From the NCBI RefSeq assembly GCF_011386835.1, contig NC_088795.1, positions 13,373,441 to 13,437,440 on the forward strand: 64,000 nucleotides of DNA, given 5' to 3'. Under the pieces are notes generated by a model, which was not told where the DNA came from, did no database searches, and saw only the letters and a list, made by a program, of their open reading frames with translations. Of the stretch, positions 56,701 through 64,000 are shown in pieces (position 1 is the first letter of the stretch; every line of letters starts with the position of its first letter). The translations under genes and the position numbers were made by a program. Source of the DNA: Chrysemys picta bellii. Taxonomy: Eukaryota > Chordata > Testudines > Emydidae.

Positions 56701-57129
56701 GTTTGTCTGGTTTCTGGCACTCTTCCCACACACACACCCCTCCCACCCGGCATGTGTGTGACAGCTGCAATTTTGCCAACTCTCCCTAATGTAGAGAAGA
56801 AGGCGATTTTGGCCCCTGCTGCAGGAGCTCTTGCTAGAGGATCCCACTGAGATCAAATGATACACGTTTTTATAAAGTGCTGCCTCATGGGGAAGAGCTT
56901 CCAGCATCTCCCCAAACTAAAATATGCTAGTTAATTAGTTCTGTGCCTCTGCAGCCACACATCCACCAGCCCAATTCAGCACCCCCAGACCCATGTCAAT
57001 CCTGTGCCCCCTCATCCCCACATCAGTTAATTTTGTGCTCCTCGGCTACACATCGATTCTGCCCTGGCCTGCTGACGTACCTTTGCACAGCCTGTTGCTG
57101 TGGCGGTTCTTCGCACACCTTCTTGCAGG

Positions 57130-57790
57130 CGTTGGGGTGAGGGGTGGGGGAGTTCCAGGGTCTTTTCACCCCCCATGGTTTGGGAGCAGTTCTAGAGGCT
57201 CTTCACACACACACCCTCACAGACCTGCATTGGGGAGGCAGTTCAAGGCTCTTCACACACTTCTTCACACAGAGGGCGGGGGGAGGGGAGTTCCAGGTCT
57301 CTTCCCCACCTCACACAGACCTGAGGGGAAGGGAGCTCCAGGAGCTCTTCCCCCCTCCCCCATGCAGGCCCAAGGGGAGGGGAGTTCCAGGGGCTCTTCC
57401 CCCCCATATACACACAGGCCCAAGGGGAGGGGCGCTCCAGGGACTCTTCCCACACACACACACACACACACACAGGCCCAAGGGGAGGGGAGCTCCAGGG
57501 GCTCTTCTCCACCCTCACACACAGAGGCCCAAGGGGAGGGGAGCTCCGGGGACTCTTTCACCCCCCCCCCCCCCCCCCACAGGCCCGAGGGAAGGGGAAC
57601 TCCAGGGGCTCTCCCCGCCCACACACACAGGCCCAAGGGGGGGATAATTCCAGTTCAAGGCTCTTCACCCCCCGCCCCCAGGCCTGAGGGGTGGACAGTT
57701 CTAGGGCTCTTTACCCCCCTCATGTAGGCCGGGGGGAAGGAGAACAGTTCCAGGGCTCTTCACCACCCCTTTCCCAGGCCTAGGAGGGTA
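57130..57790. repeat. GC-rich minisatellite, about 55-60 bp period
   Basis: Ten or more degenerate units built on 'ggcccaaggggaggggagct' then 'ccaggggctcttc' and a variable C- or CA-rich spacer. Spacers include (CA)n at about 57450-57474 and poly-C at about 57561-57578. Repetitive frames on both strands (up to 244 codons) are a by-product and are not called as genes. Confidence 0.92.
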
Positions 57791-58545
57791 GCTCCAGTGG
57801 TCCTCTTGTCCACCTTCCCAGGCCCCCCGAAGACATCAGAAAGGAAAGCAATCCATCCACCAATGGCAGAGGGAACAGCAGATGCCTTCAGGAAGGGGTG
57901 GAGAATGCTTGGGTGGGGACAGAGAGCCACATGGCATGACATGATCCTCCACAGGCTCTGGTAAGCATCCAGACTATAAGGGTGGGTCCTCGTGCTCTCT
58001 CCAACCCCTGTGCGCTGGGCAACGGGGTCAGAGCAGCCCGAAGACCCTAATAGCCTCGTATCCAAGTGGGGAGGGTTCCCCAGCCCAGGCACTGTGGAAA
58101 ATAGCTGCAAGGTTGCCTTGCGGGGCACAGGGTCGGGGGTCACAGTATGTGGCGCTGCAGAGATTTTACCTAGCACTGCGACTCATTACAGAGGCAGCTA
58201 TTAATGTAGACGCCCTCAGGGCTGTCTAACTTATGCCAGGTGGCCTCTCCAGCCCCCAGGGAAGCCCAGGATGAGGAAGGCACAAAGTTAGTATAAAACC
58301 ACCTTTACCCACCCCCTCCTGGGCTGAGAGTTCTGTGCTGCACCTCTTCAAGGGTAAAGGCACAGCACGGCAGCTCGCTTTGAGTGGTCTGGGATTCTCC
58401 CTTCTTTAAATTTGTATAGAGACTGGCTACGGTAAGGACTGGTTATAGTGTGCTTTTATGTGTCATTTAGCTATGTAACCTTCACTGAGTTCCCTTGGCA
58501 GAATCCCATGGCTCAGGCTCTGTGCAAGGAGAGCTGAGTTTTGCC
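57791..58545. other. Unassigned sequence
   Basis: No gene seen. Confidence 0.4.
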
Positions 58546-58554
58546 CTGAGAAAA

Positions 58555-58650
58555 TATGACTGTCGCCTTGCAAACACTTACTCATGCGTCTAACTTCATT
58601 CACAGGAGCGGTCACATTGAAGTCAATGGCACATCTCATACAAGTAAAGT
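58555..58650. repeat. Fragment of palindromic family P1
   Basis: 'ccttgcaaacacttactcat', 'acattgaagtcaatggcaca' and 'agtaaagttaaatgtg' match the family. Confidence 0.5.
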
Positions 58651-58682
58651 TAAATGTGTACATTTATATGTCTTTTTTTTAA

Positions 58683-58862
58683 ATGGAGATATCCTATATC
58701 CGGAAGGGACCTTGAAAGGTCATCAAGTCCAGCCCCCTGCCTTCACTAGCAGGACCAAGTACTGATTTTGCCCCAGATCCCTGAGTGGCCCTCTTAAGGA
58801 TTGAGTTTACAACCCTGCGTTTAGCAGGCCAGTGCTCAAACCACTGAGCTATCCTTCTCCTC
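58683..58862 (-). mobile_element. tRNA-derived SINE with CR1-like tail
   Basis: On the minus strand: pol III A box (tagctcagtggtttgagc), B-box-like 'gggttgtaaactcaatcc', then a body and a tail (ggctggacttgatgacctt, caaggtcccttcc) that matches the CR1 3' end. This is the arrangement expected of SINEs mobilised by CR1. Not a functional tRNA gene. Confidence 0.8.
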
Positions 58863-58964
58863 TTCTGAGACTTAAACCTACAAATGCCTTAATATTTTCA
58901 AACAAGATAATTGAGGTAGTGGGTGGGAAAGATGCCAGGAGAGCCTGAAAAGTCTAGGACGAGT

Positions 58965-59347
58965 TTGGGGAGAAGATAAGATGATACATGTGATAATACT
59001 TGTGAATAGTGAGCACTGATTGGTCCTTCCCTTTACATTTTCTCACAATACAAGAACAAGGGCACACTAGTACGGAAAAGGGAACAAATTTATAATAGAT
59101 GCATACCTTGTCCACAGTGTAGTTCCTTTTTCAAGCAAATAGTTTAGATTAAGAACAAATAAATGCCTACTCCTCTATAGTTGTACTACTTTGGAGAACA
59201 ATTAAAAGGGCTATCAGTCCTTATCCTTCAGCAATTTCATCACAAGTTGGGATCAGGAAGAAGTTTTCCCGGCGATACACTAGGCACAATTAGGTTTAAC
59301 TGCAGCGCTTCACAGCTTCCTCTGAAGCAGTCAACATTGGCCAAGGT
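58965..59347 (+). mobile_element. CR1 3' part, forward strand
   Basis: 'acattttctcacaatacaag' and 'aacaagggcacactag' with the downstream 'gggatcaggaagaagttttc' are a diverged CR1 C-terminal region and 3' UTR. Confidence 0.65.
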
Positions 59348-60600
59348 ACATTAGAAGAAAAGATAATGGAAAAGATAACTGCTAGTCTATACCAATATTT
59401 TAATTATTGCGTTACTCTGTAAAATCATATTTACCTTCATTTTGCTGCCAAGTAAGTTACATCTTCCCCCCATAGCTGCTTTCATCACCTCCTTGAACGT
59501 TGCAAAGAGTGCTATTTTAGGCAGTGGCAAGGTCATTTATGCTAGTAGTGGTGGTGCTGATGGTGGAGGACTAGTGCAAAAACACAGCAGCATTCGCTTT
59601 TTGTCCCTTTACAAAATCCAGTGGAAAGGCAAGTTCTGACAGAGCTTTTTGTGCAGGAGACTGTAGCAGCAGCTCACTTTGACGCTGTAAGTGTCTAATG
59701 GCAGGCATGGTGACAGTGGAATTATGCTGTCAGGGACACTACAGAGTAGCAGGACCAGAGAGTGGGGCAAGTGTGTTCTGCTCTGTGGATCATCACACCC
59801 ACCAGTGAGCCTTTCCCAAGGCATGTAGGAGTCTCCTGTCTCCCTGGAGATGGTCCTTCAAGAATCCAGCTCCCTCAGGGAGGAAGAAACACTACAGAAA
59901 CACAATGGGAGCACATCTTCATAGCCTCCAATACCTTACAGCCCACCAAAGTCATCGGAGTGACCCACAGTGAGCTGTTAATGGAAAGCATGAGGCACTC
60001 TGGGAAGAGGAGGAAATGAATCTGGGGAGGGTGTTGCTGGGTACTAGCCCTGCCTGCTACTAGCACAGATACCTCCATGCACACAGTAGCTGTAGGTATG
60101 AGAGCAATCCTGCAGCTGTCATCAGGCTGCACCTGTGAGTACATGCCACCCCCACCACTTTCCCCCCGTCCCTCTCTAGCTAGGCTTGGCAGGGAGGTTC
60201 CAGCTCGTCAAATCCAGTTGCTTTTGTTTAAAACGTATGAAGGATAATCCTCCCCCACAATTTCCAAAACACAGGGGTCAGGGACCTGACATGGAAGGAG
60301 GGTAGGGAATTCCAGGAGTATATGTGTGCATGCAAGTGGGGGCGGAGAGTCACAGGCATGAGGAAGCCAAGCCTGGTAGTGACAACTGCAGTGCTGCATA
60401 CGCAGCTGGCACTCTTTGTGCATGTGTAGAGAACTACAGTAGTAGCAGCAGCCCAAGCCGCCACAACGGTAGGACTTTCCCCATGCGGCGTTACTCCCAC
60501 CTCTCTGTTCTCTTGTAAAAGTGCCTGCTGGCCCAGTTCAGTGCAAGTTTCCTGATTCTAAATATTTAGCAAAGTGTTGCCTCTGTCCTGTGAACATTAA
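59348..60600. other. Unassigned sequence
   Basis: No gene seen. Confidence 0.4.
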
Positions 60601-60605
60601 TCATC

Positions 60606-60732
60606 TAGGCGGGGATTTTCAAGAGCGCCTAAGGGAACTAGACTCTCTGCTCTCCTTGCACTTCAATCACTGTCCCAATAATTTTCAATGGGAGTTGGGG
60701 CTTAACTCCCATAGGTGCCTTTGAAAAAGCAA
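60606..60732. repeat. Palindromic repeat, family P3
   Basis: 'ggcggggattttcaagagcg' pairs loosely with 'taggtgcctttgaaaaagc'; the centre has 'ttttcaatgggagttggggc'. Related to 32244-32345. Confidence 0.45.
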
Positions 60733-60780
60733 TAAAGGCAAAAATCCATGCAGGCTCATCTCTTCTTTAGCTGAAGGGTA

Positions 60781-61191
60781 CAGTAGAACCTCAGCATTAC
60801 GAACACCAGAGTTACAAATTGACCAGTGAACCACACACCTCATTTGGAACTGGAAGTACGCAATCAGGGAGCAGCAGAGACCCCCCCCCCCGCAAGAAAA
60901 CAACAACAACAAATGCAACTACAGTACAGAACTGTGTTAAACGTAAACTACTAAAAAGATAAAGGGAAAATTAAAAAAAAAAGATTTGACAATCTAAGGA
61001 AACCGATTCTGTGCTTGTTTCATTTAAATTAAAGAGGTTAAAAGCAGCATTTTTCTTCTGCATAGTAAAGTTTCAAAGCTGTATGAAGTCAATGTTCAAT
61101 TGTAAACTTTTGAAAGAACCACCATGATGTTTTGTTCAGAGTTACGAACAAACTCCATTCCTGAGGTGTTCGTAACTCTGAGTTTCTACTG
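60781..61191. mobile_element. Tigger/pogo-like (Tc1/mariner) MITE
   Basis: Termini CAGTAGAACCTCAGCATTAC…GAGTTTCTACTG flanked by TA (60779-60780 and 61192-61193). The right end also carries an inner inverted pair (agagttacgaac … gttcgtaactct). 411 bases, no transposase. Confidence 0.85.
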
Positions 61192-61193
61192 TA

Positions 61194-61465
61194 TAGGCTA
61201 ATATGCGTTGTTTTCCTTGAGAATTAATTGCATGGAGGCATCGTCCTTGCAATGCAGCTGTAGCACATCAATTCCAAAGTTAACTGCTGAGCTGATTAAT
61301 GCTTTTGTTTGTGCAGTTCTGACTTTGCTGTGAGAGAAGGGTGAACCTACTGGATGTGTCAGGAACTAGGACTTCCAGTGAAGAAAACTCCTTCATAGTG
61401 GAATGACTATACGTGCACACATTGACAGTGAGGATAGATATTGATGATTAGAGATTTCTTTTTCC
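61194..61465. other. Unassigned sequence
   Basis: No gene seen. Confidence 0.35.
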
Positions 61466-61469
61466 TATT

Positions 61470-61577
61470 TACTTTGATCACAATCCTGCAAACATGACCA
61501 GCAGTAACTTGACTCATGAGTAATCTCACTGAAGTCAGGTTCCTCGTGGGGGTTGCAGCATTGAGCCCTATAAAAGG
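61470..61577. repeat. Fragment of palindromic family P1
   Basis: 'atcacaatcctgcaaacatg' and 'gactcatgagtaatctcact' with a 3' 'gcagcattgagccc' match family P1, diverged. Confidence 0.45.
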
Positions 61578-61579
61578 AG

Positions 61580-62320
61580 TTAAGCCAAACTGTCAATTTG
61601 CACATTGGCTCTAGTGTGGACTTTTAATCACACCTCTAGTACTATGACAGTATTTGAATGGACAGTTGTTTGTAACCTGAATAACTAAACGCATTACACC
61701 ACCAGAGGAGTGGAGGTCTATATAGAGGTGCTGGGTGGGAAGGTCTGGCATTGCATCATCCGGGAAAGCTGCGTTTCAATGACAATAGTCAGTATGAACT
61801 TTGGGACTACATTGATAGAGGCTGTTGTTGAGGATGTGAAGGTACAGGGTTCATACTGCTGGTGATCCAGGTGGAACCTTATGACTACATGTGATAAAAA
61901 AACCTAGAAAAACAAAATTATAATTACTATTTGAATTCAATAAGCCAAACAAATTGCTTGTAAGACAGGTTCAATACTTTAAAAACCTTATAGTTTGTCA
62001 ATTACCATGTGACTTATTGGTATTCTGCATTTCCATCCTTTATTGCCAGTTTTTATTGCTGGTGCTGCACACTGGCAGGTTTGAAAGGTGAGAGGTATGA
62101 TCACAACACAAAACTGAAGCTTAGTCCAACAGTTAATTCTCAGAATTACAAGGCCAGAATCAGAAAGGTAGTTGATCTCATGACAAAAGTCCAAATACAT
62201 CTTGGGACCTTCAGCAAATATGAAAGGTCCTGCAGTAGTGAGAACTATGCAGTAGCACATGAAAATACTGTTCTAATAAAGTGAAAGAGGTATTGAGAAA
62301 GAGTCTTGATTTTAAAATAT
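61580..62320. other. Unassigned sequence
   Basis: No gene seen; a 90-codon pair of opposite frames at 62.0-62.28 kb shows no domain. Confidence 0.4.
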
Positions 62321-62333
62321 CTTTGTGCTAATA

Positions 62334-62549
62334 ACAGGTTTCAGAGTAGCAGCCGTGTTAGTCTGTATCCGCAAAAAGAACAGGAGTACTTGTGGCACCT
62401 TAGAGACTAACACATTTATTAGAGCATAAGCTTTCGTGGGCTACTGCCCACTTCTTCGAATGCATCCGAAGAAGTGGGCAGTAGCCCACGAAAGCTTATG
62501 CTCTAATAAATGTGTTAGTCTCTAAGGTGCCACAAGTACTCCTGTTCTT
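62334..62549. mobile_element. Penelope-type foldback, 216 bp, with two hammerhead-like motifs
   Basis: Two inverted copies of the terminal repeat meet near 62460. Flanked by a perfect 12-bp duplication tttgtgctaata (62322-62333 and 62550-62561). The right arm holds CCGAAGA (62466-62472), a perfect 6-bp stem GTGGGC/GCCCAC (62474-62479, 62484-62489), GAAA (62490-62493) and a 3-bp stem AGC/GCT with loop TTAT, then C at 62503. The left arm carries the same on the minus strand. Confidence 0.85.
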
Positions 62550-62561
62550 TTTGTGCTAATA

Positions 62562-63095
62562 GAAATCTATTAGCAAGCTCTAAGTACATGTAGAAAAAAC
62601 ACTGTCCTGCTCTGTTGAAACAAACTGGTCTTCTTAGCAGAGAATAAAAGGTGACTGCAGGGGACTTGTAATCTGGACACGCAGGCTTCTAGGGGCATTT
62701 ATAAAATCACCTGAAGTACCGTAAAGCCTGTAGAACAGTGCTCACTCTGCATACAAGTGACTTGGGTGTTCTTCAAAGACATGGTGAAATGCCTTGGGTG
62801 ACACTGTGCCTTCTACACAAATAAAAAAATCCCTCTTCTCATATATATATTCTTTATATTTTCAGAGAAGGAGTAAAGAATATCTAGATTAGGAGTTACC
62901 TCCACTGCAGTGTTTTCCAGTGCAGAAGCAAAATAATTAGATATTCTAAAAGGAGTTTGCAGTGGGAGAAAACAAGGATGAGGACTTAGCAGCAACGACC
63001 TTTTCAGAAATAGAAGGGAAGACAAGAATATAAGGCCGGATTTTTTTCAGAGGTATGGAATTACATGCTTTCTTTGTCCATTCAGTTACCACAAC
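62562..63095. other. Unassigned sequence
   Basis: No gene seen. Confidence 0.4.
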
Positions 63096-63098
63096 TAA

Positions 63099-63363
63099 GG
63101 CCTGGTCGATCTAAATTACTCAACTTCAGCTATGTGAATAACGTAGCTGAAGTCGATGTACTTAGATCTACTTACTGCAGTGTCTTCACTACGGTGAGTC
63201 GACTGCTGCCGCTCCCCTGTCAACTCCGCCTGCGCCTCTCGCCGAGCTGGAGTACAGGAGTCGACAGAGAGCGCTTGGGGATCGATTTATGGCGTCTAGA
63301 TAAATCGATCCCCGCTGGATTGATCGCTGCCCCGCCGATCTGGCCGGTAGTGAAGACATATCC
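63099..63363. mobile_element. PIF/Harbinger MITE
   Basis: The left end ggcctggtc follows TAA; the right end reads agtgaagacatatcc then TCA, so both repeat and duplication are eroded. The internal palindrome 'cttcagctatgtgaataacg' then 'tagctgaag' and 'cttagatctactta' match the MITE at 6231-6884. Confidence 0.7.
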
Positions 63364-63365
63364 TC

Positions 63366-64000
63366 AGTGTATAAACTGGGTAGGTGCAAGTGGAGCTTGC
63401 CAGTTAGATGCATAACTTGACCATTTGTGAGCACAGATCCTTATTTCATGTATATAATGAAAATCGGATGTGTAAAGCCCCCACCAGAACCCAAAAAGAA
63501 GAATGGCTTAGAGGAAGAATGGTAGCATAAGAATGAAGTTGAAAGTGCGGATGACCATCTCTTTGCTAGAGATGAACAGACATCCTCCTTATTAAAAATA
63601 CACACTCAGATCTAGTAAGATGAGGAAAAAAAGAAGGGCGGGATCCAAGATCAGATAGAAGAAGAGGATCATTTATTATATGGAAGCTGTTAGTTTTAAT
63701 ATCATGAGAACACAAGAGAACTAATTTTTCTGGAACAAAGCTGAAGAAGGGGAGGATATCACTAATTTTGAGTATAACAGATTCAATAAACCTCTCGTTC
63801 AGATTATGTGCTGCATGTTAAAGGGCTGTGGTATAGTCTGTGTAGAAAAATCTTAAAAACTCTCTCTAATGGTCATTGTCTTGTAGGTGGATGAAAGCCT
63901 TTCAATGGGTAGATCTGCATTAGAAAATCAGAGATCAAGCACATCACTTTTATTCTAAGCAAACACAGCTATCTTTAGAAATATGTGAAATCATAACCAA
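63366..64000. other. Unassigned sequence
   Basis: Purine-rich DNA without a recognised gene or repeat. Confidence 0.4.

Noticed and set aside
56993..57727. 244-codon frame and antisense frames
   Set aside because: Translated minisatellite; the same repeat is open in several frames and on both strands.
57130..57790. Possible CRISPR array
   Set aside because: Repeats are degenerate and spacers are low-complexity; the context is eukaryotic.
58795..58862. Possible tRNA gene on the minus strand
   Set aside because: It has A and B boxes, but it continues into a SINE body and CR1-like tail, and the cloverleaf is not complete.

Overview
The window looks like intergenic or intronic DNA from a sauropsid, most probably a turtle. 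No host protein-coding exon, rRNA or functional tRNA gene could be supported. The turtle call is an inference from the repeat mix: CR1 LINEs of several subfamilies and ages, tRNA-derived and MIR/CORE-like SINEs, many hAT and PIF/Harbinger elements, Penelope-like termini, an RTE-like LINE and solo LTRs. A crocodilian or other sauropsid is not excluded. Most long open frames are either transposon remnants or accidental frames in GC-rich palindromes and minisatellites.

Layout. 1-5 kb: a MIR/CORE-like SINE, then a decayed Penelope-like element with a recognisable GIY-YIG endonuclease tail, split by a solo LTR with a perfect 5-bp target duplication, then a CR1 3' end. 5-11 kb: MIR and CR1 pieces; a Harbinger MITE (6231-6884) that carries a hAT MITE and a Penelope-type foldback; an LTR; SINEs; palindromic repeats. 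14-20 kb: a 3.4-kb reverse-strand CR1 with endonuclease and RT remnants, a hAT MITE in its tail and another at its 5' end, then a GC-rich hAT foldback whose arms form a palindrome of about 0.75 kb. 22-31 kb: a decayed autonomous-type hAT, a 2.4-kb reverse CR1, and a forward CR1 interrupted by a related reverse CR1.

37.5-42 kb: the most complete element, a PIF/Harbinger transposon lacking its 5' end. It has a DDE transposase with its triad present, a two-exon Myb/SANT-like gene running the opposite way, and a third intact 96-codon frame inside that gene's intron. Transposase and Myb frames are each broken by two TGA codons that look like decayed CGA. The two genes converge on back-to-back poly(A) signals. 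43-50 kb: an RTE-like LINE with a 15-bp target duplication, then a reverse CR1 carrying three later insertions, then further CR1 pieces. 50-64 kb: a (CA)n tract, Penelope termini, a solo LTR with a nested hAT MITE, a GC-rich minisatellite, a tRNA-derived SINE, a Tigger/pogo-like MITE, a 216-bp Penelope-type foldback and a second Harbinger MITE.

Target duplications and nesting fix the relative order of many insertions, so the window reads as a layered record of transposition rather than a gene locus. Autonomous partners for the MITEs may be of the types seen here (Harbinger at 37.5 kb, hAT at 22.2 kb), but a direct link is inference. All family calls rest on reading the sequence; none was checked by a search.
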